From positions 186,001 through 250,000 of the forward strand of contig JBMOMJ010000016.1 of NCBI GenBank assembly GCA_049324695.1: a DNA stretch of 64,000 nucleotides, written 5' to 3'. How positions within the stretch are numbered: the first letter of the stretch is position 1; each line of letters begins with the position of its first letter. Below, one piece after another: positions 52,814 through 61,893 of the stretch. The DNA is from PMG-095 sp049324695 (GTDB lineage Bacteria > Myxococcota_A > Polyangia > Polyangiales > Polyangiaceae). The position numbers were made by a program, and so were the translations under genes. The notes under the pieces were generated by a model. The model saw only the letters and a program-made list of their open reading frames with translations. It did not search any database and was not told the DNA's origin.

Positions 52814-53248
52814 TCAGTGCGTGATGCTCGGTCGCGGCTCGAGCTCGGTGATGATCAGCGGCCAGCGTAAACGATCGCGTTGCCAGTTGTCGCTGCCTTC
52901 CGGTCGCGTATCGACGCAGAGCTCGTAGTTACCGACCACGGGAGGTAACGGCAAGCCCATCGTGCGCGTGCGATAACGCGGCGTTGATGCACGATGCGAG
53001 AAAGCGTCCGTTACCGTCTCGAGCCCGGTGGTTGCAACCAAGCTGAAACGCATTTCGAAACGCCGGTTGGTTTCTTCCGGCGCGAGCTCGAAATAGGCGT
53101 GCACCTCGAGTGGCAGCACAGTGCCCGGCGTGGGCGGCTGCTCCTTCGGAAAATTGAGCTGCTCGACCAAATTGAACAAGGTGACGTTGTTCGAATAGCG
53201 GTCGAGGCTCGAGCCACCAGACACGGCGAGGAGATAGCACTTCGGCAT
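52814..53248 (-). CDS. Small beta-rich protein, possibly DUF6941-like
   Basis: 144 aa from the ATG at 53248, beginning MPKCYLLAVSGGSSLDR. The body alternates strands (LFNLVEQLNFPKEQPP, VLPLEVHAYFEL, RFEMRFSLVATTG), and LPPVVGNYELCVDTRPEG closes it. The pattern resembles DUF6941 proteins that are common in myxobacteria, but I cannot confirm it. It lies between an SdhC-like gene (41-bp gap) and folB on one strand. Confidence 0.55.
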   Translation of the reverse strand: MPKCYLLAVSGGSSLDRYSNNVTLFNLVEQLNFPKEQPPTPGTVLPLEVHAYFELAPEETNRRFEMRFSLVATTGLETVTDAFSHRASTPRYRTRTMGLPLPPVVGNYELCVDTRPEGSDNWQRDRLRWPLIITELEPRPSITH

Positions 53249-53288
53249 CGCGCGCTTCGCGGATAACAGAGCGCGGCTGGCCGCGCAA

Positions 53289-53909
53289 TCAGCGGACGAA
53301 ATTGGGCAGCGCCGAGCCGGTTGCGAGCTCCACCACGGTCGCGCTGCTGAGGCAGAACAGGGTGATCGAGAGAGCGCGCGCCACGAGTTGTGCACGCGCC
53401 GCGCCGGCGAGGCCGAAGTTCACCAAGCTACGGGCGAGCCCAGCCGCCAGGTGCACGCACAGCGCACCGAGACCGAGCAAGTGCACAATCGCCACGATCG
53501 GAATGCCCCATTCGGTCGCTGACAAACCCGCCGCCAGCGCGTTCGCGACGTCAGCGGGTGAACGTTCACCGCGCAGGTGCGGCCGCCGCAGCCAATAGCT
53601 GTGGTACGCGAGGAAGGCCAGCAACGCGATGCCGCTCGCTCGCAAGAGCAGCGTGCGGTTGCGCTCGAGCCCGCTGGCTGCGATCGGGCGTGGCGTGAGC
53701 CAGGCGCCGTACAGTGCGTGAAATCCGAGCGGCAGCCAAACCAAAACGATTTCCAGCGCGAGCTCGAAGCCGCTACCAGAGCCCGCTCCGAATTCCGTCG
53801 CTCCGAACAGCGCTCGCAAGTAGCTGCCCAGGTGAACCAGCACATAGACGCCGAGTGGAACCACGGAGGTTAGTTCGAACCACTTGCGGAGCACGCGTTC
53901 TTCTATCAC
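53289..53909 (-). CDS. Cytochrome b-type membrane subunit (SdhC/FrdC-like)
   Basis: 206 aa, five hydrophobic helices. Histidines sit in helix contexts typical of heme-b anchors of succinate dehydrogenase/fumarate reductase (LGVYVLVHLGSYLRALFG, LPLGFHALYGAWLT, AYHSYWLRR, IVHLLGLGALCVHLAAGL). No SdhA or SdhB gene is adjacent, so it may be a single member of such a complex or an unrelated heme protein. The GTG at 53909 is used; its start lies 10 bp from the divergent tsaE start, so one of the two starts may need moving inward. Confidence 0.6.
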   Translation of the reverse strand: MIEERVLRKWFELTSVVPLGVYVLVHLGSYLRALFGATEFGAGSGSGFELALEIVLVWLPLGFHALYGAWLTPRPIAASGLERNRTLLLRASGIALLAFLAYHSYWLRRPHLRGERSPADVANALAAGLSATEWGIPIVAIVHLLGLGALCVHLAAGLARSLVNFGLAGAARAQLVARALSITLFCLSSATVVELATGSALPNFVR

Positions 53910-53919
53910 GTTCGCCCGC

Positions 53920-54405
53920 GTGACGCTTTCGCTCGAGCTTCCCACGCAGCGCGCGACCGAGGCGCTCGCCAATTGCCTCGCACCGCTGCTCGCGCCGGGC
54001 GACCTCGTGATTCTGAGCGGAGCGCTCGGTGCGGGCAAAACCTTCTTCGCGCGTGCTCTCTGCGCAGCGCTCGGCGTCGACGCTCGCCGGGTCACGAGCC
54101 CAACGTTCTCTCTCGTGCACGAGTTCAAAGGGCGTTTACCGATCGCACACGCCGACTTGTATCGTTTGGCAGGAGAGGCGGAGCTCGAGCCGCTCGGTTT
54201 AGCGGACATGCGCGACGACGGCCGCGCGCTGATCGTAGAGTGGGGCGAGCCGTTCGTCGCCGCGCTCGGTGGTGACGCGCTGCTCGTCAGCCTGAGTTTG
54301 TCGCCACGCCGGGCGGCGATTTCGGCGAGCGGTGAGCGCTCCCGCACGCTGCTCGACGGCCTCGCTCGAGCCGTGGCGCTCGACGGCTCGCTTGGGTCGC
54401 GATAA
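53920..54405 (+). CDS. tsaE: tRNA threonylcarbamoyladenosine biosynthesis ATPase TsaE
   Basis: 161 aa from a GTG at 53920. Walker A is LSGALGAGKTFFARA, then VTSPTFSLVHEF and the DLYR element in IAHADLYRLAGEAEL, and a Walker B-like ALIVEWGEPF. These are TsaE signatures. The protein supports t6A modification at A37 of ANN-decoding tRNAs with TsaB, TsaC and TsaD (none in the window). The downstream mlaE gene starts 9 bp after its stop. Confidence 0.88.
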   Translation: MTLSLELPTQRATEALANCLAPLLAPGDLVILSGALGAGKTFFARALCAALGVDARRVTSPTFSLVHEFKGRLPIAHADLYRLAGEAELEPLGLADMRDDGRALIVEWGEPFVAALGGDALLVSLSLSPRRAAISASGERSRTLLDGLARAVALDGSLGSR

Positions 54406-54414
54406 AAGTCGAGC

Positions 54415-55224
54415 GTGGCTGCCGTCGAGGAAAGCACGCCGCCCGCGGAACCCGGAGCCTTGCAGCTCTTGGCGGCGCCGTTCATCAAGCTCCTCGAGCA
54501 GATCGGCGCCACGTTGGATCTCACTGCGCGCAGCGTGACGTGGCTGTTTCGGCCACCGTATCGCTTCAGCTTGTTCATCCAAGCCATGGACTTCGTCGGC
54601 GTGCAGTCGATTTTCATCGTGTCGCTGACGGGCGTGTTCAGCGGCATGGTGCTGGCGCTGCAGACCACACATAGCTTGAGGCAGTTCGGCGCCGAAGGCA
54701 TCGTCGGGTCGCTGGTTGCCATCTCGCTGACGCGCGAAATAAGCCCAGTGTTCGCGGCGCTGATGGTCACCGCGCGGGCGGGTAGCGCGATGGCAGCGGA
54801 GCTCGGCAACATGCGCGTCACCGAGCAAATCGACGCGCTCGTGACCATGGGCGTGAGTCCGGCGCAGTACCTGCTCACGCCGCGTTTGTTGGCGGCCACG
54901 CTGATGCTGCCGCTCTTGTGTGTGCTCTACACTTGCGTGGGCATGCTGGGCGCCTACGTCGTCGCCGTGCAATGGCTCGGCGTCGATCCGGGTGTGTTCG
55001 TGAACAACATCGAAAAGTATCTCGTTCCCAAAGATTTCTGGATGGGCGAGATCAAAGCCTTCGTGTTCGGCTTCTTGGTTTCGGCCATCTCGTGCGCGCA
55101 GGGCTTCAACGCTTCCGGCGGTGCGAAGGGCGTGGGCGAAGCGACTACGCGCGCAGTGGTTCAAAGTGCGGTGGCCATCCTGGTTGCCAATTACGTGCTT
55201 ACCAGCTGGCTCACCGACGTGTGA
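54415..55224 (+). CDS. mlaE: MlaE/YrbE-family ABC transporter permease
   Basis: 269 aa from a GTG at 54415. A typical MlaE core is GVFSGMVLALQTTHSLRQFGAE, SLTREISPVFAALMVTARAGSAMAAELGNMRVTEQIDAL split, and a final IKAFVFGFLVSAISCAQGF. It is the membrane permease of a phospholipid or lipid transport system that works with an MCE substrate-binding protein and an MlaF ATPase. Neither partner is adjacent here, so this is a solo permease gene or its partners lie elsewhere. Confidence 0.88.
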   Translation: MAAVEESTPPAEPGALQLLAAPFIKLLEQIGATLDLTARSVTWLFRPPYRFSLFIQAMDFVGVQSIFIVSLTGVFSGMVLALQTTHSLRQFGAEGIVGSLVAISLTREISPVFAALMVTARAGSAMAAELGNMRVTEQIDALVTMGVSPAQYLLTPRLLAATLMLPLLCVLYTCVGMLGAYVVAVQWLGVDPGVFVNNIEKYLVPKDFWMGEIKAFVFGFLVSAISCAQGFNASGGAKGVGEATTRAVVQSAVAILVANYVLTSWLTDV

Positions 55225-55243
55225 GTCGCGCGACCAACGCGCG

Positions 55244-57178
55244 CTACTTGCGCTCGACGCCTTCGCCTGGCAGGCGCCCGAACGTCTTCTTCGCCAGCGT
55301 GATCAAGTGGGAGCAGGCACCTGGCCCGAGATCGGCTTGCTCTTCCGGATCTCGCTCGATGTCGTAGCAACGCCAGCCTGGGTCCCACGAGCGCGCTTCC
55401 AGCTTGAGCGAGCCGTGCATGTAACCCCAATTCTCGAAGGCGCAGCTCCACACACCAGCGCAGTTCGTCATCGGCAGTGGAGCGCGGGTGAGCTCGCTGC
55501 GTAGCAAGCTGTGACCTGGCATCCTTTCGCGGTACTCGGTAATTCCCGGATCCGCTGCCACACCCATTAGATCGAGCACGGTAGGCGCCACGTCGACGTG
55601 GAACACGTAGGCGTCGCGCTTTTCCCGCAGCGCCCGCTCTTCGCTTTCGGTCAAGGTGCCGGGCGGCGCGTCGATCCAAGCGGGCACGTGAATCTCTTCG
55701 TCGAACACGCTGAAGGTGTGGCCCATCTGCCCGTGCTCGCGGAACGCCTCGCCGTGGTCGCTGGTGTAAACGATCACGCTGCGCTCGCCGGCAGGGCTCT
55801 CGCGCAACGCACGCAAGAACTCTGCAACATGGCGATCCTGTTGGTAGACCGAGTTCTGATAGTAGTTCTTGAAAGCGCGGTTCTCGTCCGGACCTTTGCT
55901 GGTGCTCCACGGCTCGAACGGCATCGGTCCGGTCGGATCGATGTAGTAGGGGTAGTGCACGTTGGAAAGCTGCACCACCGCCAGAAACGGCTCGTGCAGC
56001 CCACTGATCTCTTTCTTGATGTGCGCCGCCAGAAATCCTTCCGGCGCGCCCATGTCCAGATCAGCGGTGGGATCGAGATCGGTCGCGCTCACGAACTTGG
56101 AAACGCCCAAGTTTTTGACCCACAGCCGCGCGTTACCGAACATCATATTCTGGCTGGTCCAGAACGCCGTGTCGTAGCCGGCTGCGCGCGCGTAGTCGAA
56201 AATCAGCGGCCAAGTGTGCAGCACTTCACGCGACTCGGTGGGCAGCACGCCGGTCCACAACACCGCCAGCGAGACCGCCGTGCACGAGTCCAGCGAGCGC
56301 ATGTTCGTAAAGGGAAAGCGCCGCGGAAATAGCTGATTGGTGCTCTCGGTTTTGAGGCAATTCGGCGCGTATTCGATGCATACGCTGTCGGCGCGCACAC
56401 TCTCCAGAATCACCAGCACCACGTTGCGCTTGGGTGCATCGGGACGACGCGTGAGCGCAGGGACTGGTAGTGACGCGCGCGCTCGCGGTCGCAGTTGATG
56501 CGACTGCTCCGTCATGCCGAGCTGCGTTCGCAGCAAGCCGCCGACGGCGTTCAGGTAGAGCACGTCGGGCGTGGAAGCTTGCGTGTGACGGTGCTGAGTG
56601 GGAATGAAGAAGCTGCCGAGCAGGAAGAGCGGCGCCGCCACGCCCGCGATCAACGCAGGCCGCCGCCGCGGACGAATCCAACGCCGCGCGGCCCACAACA
56701 GCGCGATCGAGAGCGCGAACGGCGGCAGCTTGGCGCGCAGGTAATTACCGATGTCCGCGAACAGCTGATTGAGAACACTGTCCTTGAAGTTGGATGCGAA
56801 CACCGACACATCCACGTTCAGATAAGCGTTGTATTGGCCGAAAAAGTAGGTCTGCCCGCCAACCGCGAAGGTGAGCGCGATGACGAACAACACCGCGCTC
56901 AGCCAGCGCAGGGTGCCTCGGCGGCGCGACGCAGCGTAGACCAGGCTGGCCCACACCAAACCACCCTCCGCGATGGCGGCTACGTAGGTGAGCACATAAG
57001 TGCCTTCCAAGGTACGCAAGCGCTCGCCGCGTCGCAGCACGTCCAGCCCAATCACGAGCAGGGAAGGTGCGAGCAGGAGCAACCCCACGACGAGCCTGCG
57101 CATCACGCGAGCGCGCTGGTGCGTCGGAGCGGCATGGCGGGTGACTGCCGCGGGTGCGGAGGAGGCCGTTTCGGACAA
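55244..57178 (-). CDS. Membrane sulfatase-superfamily transferase (EptA/LtaS-like)
   Basis: 644 aa. Five N-terminal membrane helices (about residues 25-195) precede an alkaline-phosphatase-type domain. Metal-site and nucleophile blocks are NVVLVILESVRADSV, the Thr in DSCTAVSLAVLWTG (as in the TAxS block of phosphoethanolamine and LTA transferases), and VYTSDHGEAFREHGQMGH. It would transfer a phosphoryl head group from a phospholipid to a glycan or lipid, or hydrolyse one. It converges with the MlaE gene and is divergent from the carbonic anhydrase gene. Confidence 0.8.
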   Translation of the reverse strand: MSETASSAPAAVTRHAAPTHQRARVMRRLVVGLLLLAPSLLVIGLDVLRRGERLRTLEGTYVLTYVAAIAEGGLVWASLVYAASRRRGTLRWLSAVLFVIALTFAVGGQTYFFGQYNAYLNVDVSVFASNFKDSVLNQLFADIGNYLRAKLPPFALSIALLWAARRWIRPRRRPALIAGVAAPLFLLGSFFIPTQHRHTQASTPDVLYLNAVGGLLRTQLGMTEQSHQLRPRARASLPVPALTRRPDAPKRNVVLVILESVRADSVCIEYAPNCLKTESTNQLFPRRFPFTNMRSLDSCTAVSLAVLWTGVLPTESREVLHTWPLIFDYARAAGYDTAFWTSQNMMFGNARLWVKNLGVSKFVSATDLDPTADLDMGAPEGFLAAHIKKEISGLHEPFLAVVQLSNVHYPYYIDPTGPMPFEPWSTSKGPDENRAFKNYYQNSVYQQDRHVAEFLRALRESPAGERSVIVYTSDHGEAFREHGQMGHTFSVFDEEIHVPAWIDAPPGTLTESEERALREKRDAYVFHVDVAPTVLDLMGVAADPGITEYRERMPGHSLLRSELTRAPLPMTNCAGVWSCAFENWGYMHGSLKLEARSWDPGWRCYDIERDPEEQADLGPGACSHLITLAKKTFGRLPGEGVERK

Positions 57179-57277
57179 TAGGCGGGAGTTTACTCACTAA
57201 ACTCCGCCTGCAAAGAGGAGAGTGGGACTTCCGTGCCGGACTCAAGCTGGGACGGCAAACGCCGTATTGGCTTTCAC

Positions 57278-58324
57278 ATGCGGCGTCTCGCCTTTGCTCT
57301 GCTCTTCGTGTCCACACTCGCGGGCTGTAACCGCGGCGCGCAAGCGACTGCCGAGGCGCGCCCGGCGCGCCCCAAGCCCGCCGCTAAACCTGCCGAGAAG
57401 GCCGCCAAGCCCAAGCCTGTGGCGGAAACCAGCGAGCACAGCGAAGGACCACGCAAGTTCGTGGTGCCGTTCGCGTGGGAAGCATCGCGCGACGAGCCGC
57501 TCGCACAAGCGCGCTCGTACCTCAAAGAGATTTTGAACGACAACCGTGTGTACATGGAGCACGGTCCCAAGTTTTTCGCTTCTTTCGCCGACGGTCAGAA
57601 GCCGCGTGCAACCGTGGTGAGCTGCGCCGATTCGCGCGTGCACACTCCGGCGTTCGATACGACGCCCGAGAACGACGATTTCATGGTGCGCAATATCGGC
57701 AACCAGATTGAAAACGGGCTCGGCTCCATCGAGTACGGGGTCGCGCACCTCGAAACACCTGTCTTGATGATTCTGGGGCATACCGGTTGCGGCGCGGTCA
57801 AGGCCGCGATGGGCGACATCTCCTCGCAGAGCGAACCGGTGCGCCGCGAACTCGAGAAGCTGCACGTGTCCAAACCCAAAGCGGGCGACCCGAAGAGCGA
57901 CGCGGCTTGGTCCGAAGCTGTCGTCGAGAACGTGCGCGCTCAAGTGGCGCACGCGCTGACGCACTTCGGCGCGCGCGTCTCCGAAGGCAAGCTCACGGTG
58001 GTGGGTGCGGTCTACGACTTCCGCAACGATCTCGGTAAAGGCTCCGGCAAGATCACCATCGTCGACGTCAACGGCAACGCCGAGCCCGCCCGCATGGAGG
58101 CTTTCGTGGAAGCCATCGAATCCGAAGGTGCGCTGCGCAAGAAAGACAAAGACGCGCGTGGCAAGAAGCGCGAAACGGGTTTGCCTGCCGGAGCCGAGAT
58201 CATCAGTCCCGAGCTACAACGAGCGATTGAGCGGGCCAATGAAATCAGCGGTGGCAAAGCCGCGCCACCAGCACAGAAGCCCACAGCCGCCACCGCTCCC
58301 GCTGCGCCGCCCCACGCTCACTGA
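57278..58324 (+). CDS. Beta-class carbonic anhydrase with lipoprotein signal
   Basis: 348 aa. The ATG at 57278 gives a lipobox (FVSTLAGC) and a Lys/Pro/Ala stalk, followed by a beta-carbonic anhydrase domain. Zinc ligands are Cys116 in SCADSRVH, His168 and Cys171 in GHTGCGAVK; Asp118 and Arg120 form the catalytic dyad. CO2 hydration in the periplasm or on the surface is implied because the enzyme is lipid-anchored. An Ala/Pro-rich tail ends the protein. Beta-class enzymes are normally cytoplasmic, so the export signal is unusual. Confidence 0.85.
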   Translation: MRRLAFALLFVSTLAGCNRGAQATAEARPARPKPAAKPAEKAAKPKPVAETSEHSEGPRKFVVPFAWEASRDEPLAQARSYLKEILNDNRVYMEHGPKFFASFADGQKPRATVVSCADSRVHTPAFDTTPENDDFMVRNIGNQIENGLGSIEYGVAHLETPVLMILGHTGCGAVKAAMGDISSQSEPVRRELEKLHVSKPKAGDPKSDAAWSEAVVENVRAQVAHALTHFGARVSEGKLTVVGAVYDFRNDLGKGSGKITIVDVNGNAEPARMEAFVEAIESEGALRKKDKDARGKKRETGLPAGAEIISPELQRAIERANEISGGKAAPPAQKPTAATAPAAPPHAH

Positions 58325-58578
58325 CAGGGCCGCCTTCGCTGCGGTGAGAGCAAGCCGCTGCCAATAGCGCGCCGCTGAGCCGGGTCAAGCAAGTGCGCGC
58401 TTTTGTCCGAGGCAAAATGACCTCGATCAAAGGTCGGCGTGTTTAGCTAATTTTAGTTTGTAAGGAGCCGCACGAATCCTGAGCCCTGTGTGGCGGTATG
58501 ACGCATCTTCAGTGCGTTGATCACTCTCGAACTCGGCATTGGCGTAACGACCAATTCGGGACAAGCTCCAGGATTGCC

Positions 58579-59712
58579 ATGATGACTTCCTTCAAGACTT
58601 GGTCGGTGGTTTTGGCAGTGGGCTCTGCGTTCGTAGCGGCGTGTAGCGCTGGAGTGGACGCTACTTCCCGCAATAACGGTGGAGGGTCTGCGTCCGGCGG
58701 CTCCGGGACCACTCCGATTGGTATGGGCGGAGGCATCAATGTCGGTACGCCCGGCATGGTGGACCCCAACGACAAGCGCGATCTCGAGGTGCGCAAGAAG
58801 GTTTGCGACGCCAACAACACCAACTGTACCTGCCTTCGTCTCGCCTTGCTCGGCACGCTTCAATCTGCTGCTGCCGACACGGACACTCAGCCCTTCATCA
58901 ATTGGTTGAATGGCAACAGCGATGGGACCGCCACCGTCACGATGGTCAGCACCAAGCCGACCTTGAACGCGGACTTCCTCGCCAAGTACGACATCCTCGT
59001 CGTCGCCAACGTGAGCGGTTGGAGCTTCGGCGCGGACGAGAAGGCGGCCGTAGAGAAGTGGGTGCGCGAGAAGGGCGGCGGCATCATCACACTGACTGGC
59101 TTCGTCAGCACCGATGCAGAGCCCGCGGCGAGCGGCCAGTTGATCGAGTTCGCTGGCTTCAAGTACCAGCCGCCGCAAACTGCTCCCGCGAGCGGCGAGG
59201 CCGTACCCGTCTATTACAAGGGCGGCACGGTGGACCTCAAGAAGTGCCTGCACTGGTCCCAAAGCACGACTTCGCACATCACCTCACCCATCAAGTTCAC
59301 GCCGCAAACAGGCGCACTCTCCAAGCTGACGCTGAACCTCGACTACGTCGGCGCCTTCATCGGCTGGTCCGTGTCGCCTCCTGGTGGCGCGACCATCCTT
59401 GCCAAGGATCCGGTGACCAATAACACCATGGCCGCCGCTTACGAGGTCGACGGCAAGGGCCGCATCTTCGCGTTCGGCGACGAGTGGGTCATCTTCGCAA
59501 ATCAGTGGGTGCCCCGGGGCAACCCCGACAACCAGCAGATGGACCAGTACAACCCGTGCTGGCACGCCGCCGACGCGAACGGGCCTGCGTTCTTCCACTC
59601 CGTGCAGTCGCTGTATCAAACCAAGCAGTTCTGGTTCAACGCGATCAACTGGGTGGCGCCGCCAAACGAGTGCAACTTCACGGTCAAGGATCCCGACGTC
59701 GTCGTGAAGTGA
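58579..59712 (+). CDS. Lipoprotein with Gly-rich linker, possible glutamine-amidotransferase/DUF4159-like fold
   Basis: 377 aa from the ATG at 58579 (a second ATG follows at 58582). The signal and lipobox are VVLAVGSAFVAAC, then the NGGGSASGGSGTTP linker. The domain has alternating alpha/beta blocks: DILVVANVSGWSFGADEKAA, EKWVREKGGGIITLTGFV, GRIFAFGDEWVIFANQW. These are reminiscent of class I amidotransferase/ThuA-like folds but lack an obvious catalytic triad. Cys-rich patches (CDANNTNCTC) are present. Function unknown; probably surface-exposed. Confidence 0.65.
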   Translation: MMTSFKTWSVVLAVGSAFVAACSAGVDATSRNNGGGSASGGSGTTPIGMGGGINVGTPGMVDPNDKRDLEVRKKVCDANNTNCTCLRLALLGTLQSAAADTDTQPFINWLNGNSDGTATVTMVSTKPTLNADFLAKYDILVVANVSGWSFGADEKAAVEKWVREKGGGIITLTGFVSTDAEPAASGQLIEFAGFKYQPPQTAPASGEAVPVYYKGGTVDLKKCLHWSQSTTSHITSPIKFTPQTGALSKLTLNLDYVGAFIGWSVSPPGGATILAKDPVTNNTMAAAYEVDGKGRIFAFGDEWVIFANQWVPRGNPDNQQMDQYNPCWHAADANGPAFFHSVQSLYQTKQFWFNAINWVAPPNECNFTVKDPDVVVK

Positions 59713-59739
59713 GCGACCGCGCTCAGCGCATGCTGGCAC

Positions 59740-60699
59740 TCAGCTCAGCGCCAGCATGCGTTCGATCGGAACCTTGGCGCGCAAACGCAGCTCTTCGGGC
59801 ATCATGAGCTCCGGCGAGAGGTCGCGCAGCGCCAAATACACCTTCTCAGGCGTGTTCAGGCGCATGAATGGGCACTCGTTGCACGCGCAGTTCGCCTCGG
59901 GCGGTGCGGGGATGAGCACCTTGTCGGGCGCTACCTTCTGCATTTGATGCAAAATGCCCGGCTCCGTTACGACCACGAACTCTTGGGCTGGGTCGCTCTG
60001 CACGAATTTCAGGAGCGCTGCCGTCGAGCCGATGAAGTGCGCACGATCGAGCAGCGCCTCTTCGCACTCGGGATGCGCAATCACTTTGGCGTCGGGGTGC
60101 TCGTGGAGGATGCCTTCCAGTTTTCGCAAGCTGAAGGTCTCGTGCACGATGCAGCTGCCCTGCCACAAAACCATGTCGCGCCCGGTCTTCTTGATCAGAT
60201 AGCGGCCCAGGTTCTTGTCGGGAGCAAATAGGATCTGTTTGTCCGCTGGTACGGCGCGCACAATCTTCTCGGCGTTGCTCGAGGTGCAGATGTAGTCGCT
60301 CTCTGCCTTCACGGCGGCGCTGCAGTTGATGTAGCTGATCACCACCGAACCTGGGTAACGCGCTTTCCAGGCCTTGAAGCGATCCACCGGGCAGCCGTCG
60401 GCGAGCGAGCAGCCGGCTTTGAAGTCCGGCACGAGCACCTTGCGCGTCGGGTTCAGGATCTTTGCGGTCTCCGCCATGAAGTGCACGCCAGCGAACACGA
60501 TCACATCCGCCTGCGTGCGCTGCGCTGCCTGCGCGAGCTGTAGCGAGTCGCCGATGAAATCGGCCAAATCCTGAATTTCGCTCTCTTGATAGTAGTGAGC
60601 CAGCAGCACGGCGTTGCGCTCACGCTTCAAACGCCGAATCTCTTCGTCGAGATCCAGCGTGGCGAGATCGGACGTAGGGCTGACGGCGAGCGAAACCAT
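59740..60699 (-). CDS. nadA: Quinolinate synthase A
   Basis: 319 aa. Condenses iminoaspartate and dihydroxyacetone phosphate to quinolinate in NAD synthesis, using a [4Fe-4S] cluster. The order of blocks is RNAVLLAHYYQESEIQDLAD, FAGVHFMAETAKIL, PDFKAGCSLADGCP, SYINCSAAVKAESDYICTSS, LWQGSCIVHETF, then NCACNECPFM. The cluster Cys residues lie in CSLADGC, SCIVHE and CNECP. It starts 47 bp after the thyX stop, so it is likely co-transcribed. Confidence 0.93.
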   Translation of the reverse strand: MVSLAVSPTSDLATLDLDEEIRRLKRERNAVLLAHYYQESEIQDLADFIGDSLQLAQAAQRTQADVIVFAGVHFMAETAKILNPTRKVLVPDFKAGCSLADGCPVDRFKAWKARYPGSVVISYINCSAAVKAESDYICTSSNAEKIVRAVPADKQILFAPDKNLGRYLIKKTGRDMVLWQGSCIVHETFSLRKLEGILHEHPDAKVIAHPECEEALLDRAHFIGSTAALLKFVQSDPAQEFVVVTEPGILHQMQKVAPDKVLIPAPPEANCACNECPFMRLNTPEKVYLALRDLSPELMMPEELRLRAKVPIERMLALS

Positions 60700-60746
60700 G
60701 CGCGCTATTTAGCGCCGCGCGAGTCGATCCGCCATCCCTTGCCGAA

Positions 60747-61742
60747 TCACTCCTTTGGAGTGGTGTCCACCTTGGGCACTGCCGAGGCGAAGCGCGCGGC
60801 GAAGGTTTCGGGTGGCTCGGAGCGACTGAGATCGAGCTCGAAGTCGGGCACTGCCGTGCTGGCCAGCTTGCTCAGAAACTCGCGCACCTCGCGGCGCGCA
60901 AGCCCCAACGTTTCGAGCCCAGCTTCGTCCAGGCGTTCGCCGTTGCGCGCGCTCAAGCTCGAGCCTTCGAGGCTGACCAGACGTCGAATTGCGTCGAGCT
61001 CCATACGGCTCAGCCGCGCACCGCACACATCGTAGTCGATCCACGCCTCGTAGCTGAGCGGCGCGATGCGCTTGAGCATGCCGGCCATCACGCGGCCAAA
61101 CTCTTGGATTTCCCACTGCGCGTGGGAGTCGACGCGCAGCCTCAAGAAGTGAAGCAAGTTGTGAAGATCGATCTTCCAATACCACTGAGTGTACGTGGAG
61201 AGTGGCAAGTCGATGCGTGCGAGCTCGCGCGCCATTTGCTCGCCAACCATCCACTCGTAGGTCTCGCGGCTCTGACGTCGAATCTCGTTCCAGCGTCGCA
61301 CAGCGGCTTCGTGCACTTCGCTGGCTACGGCGCTGCCACTTCGGCCTTGATTGTTGGTTGCGCTCTGCGTCTGCAGCTGCTCGGCGGTCGGCGTGTAGAA
61401 CAGCATGGGCATCAGCGAGTAGCGGCCCGAGTATTCGTTGACGTTGGCGGTGCGATGGCGAATCCACTGCCGCGCAATGAACATCGGCATGCAGCAGTGG
61501 AACTTCAGCTCGACCATCTCGCTGGGCGTCGTGTGCAAATGGCGACGCAAGTAACGAAGCAAGCCGCGTGTCACGCTGGTCTTGCGCGTGCCATAGCCGT
61601 AGCTCACACGCGCGGCGCGTTCGATGCACTCGTCCGTGCCCATGTAGTCGACCAAGGCGACGAAGCCGTGATCCAAAACAGGGAAGTAACGCCCGAGCAG
61701 CTCTTCGGCTCCAGCGGATGTGGGTCGTTTGGTTTCGCTCAT
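60747..61742 (-). CDS. thyX: FAD-dependent thymidylate synthase
   Basis: 331 aa. The ThyX motif RHR-x7-S-x-R is RHRTANVNEYSGR at residues 95-107. YGTRKTSVTRGLLRYLRRHL and TYTQWYWKIDLHNLLHFLRLR carry the FAD/dUMP contacts. It makes dTMP from dUMP with methylene-tetrahydrofolate and FAD. The start at 61742 is preferred; an in-frame start at 61808 would add 22 residues of Gly/Arg-rich text. Divergent from the unfinished protein at 61894. Confidence 0.92.
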   Translation of the reverse strand: MSETKRPTSAGAEELLGRYFPVLDHGFVALVDYMGTDECIERAARVSYGYGTRKTSVTRGLLRYLRRHLHTTPSEMVELKFHCCMPMFIARQWIRHRTANVNEYSGRYSLMPMLFYTPTAEQLQTQSATNNQGRSGSAVASEVHEAAVRRWNEIRRQSRETYEWMVGEQMARELARIDLPLSTYTQWYWKIDLHNLLHFLRLRVDSHAQWEIQEFGRVMAGMLKRIAPLSYEAWIDYDVCGARLSRMELDAIRRLVSLEGSSLSARNGERLDEAGLETLGLARREVREFLSKLASTAVPDFELDLSRSEPPETFAARFASAVPKVDTTPKE

Positions 61743-61893
61743 CGGTCCTCGAGGAGCCCGGGGTGTACCACTTTCCGCGCCTCGGCCGCTTGGCCCAGTG
61801 CTTGCCATCGTGATCGTTAAAGAATCGGCTGACAGATGCTAGCCCTGCGCCGTGTTGCGCGTTGTCAAAACCCGCTACGCTGGGCAGGCTCGA

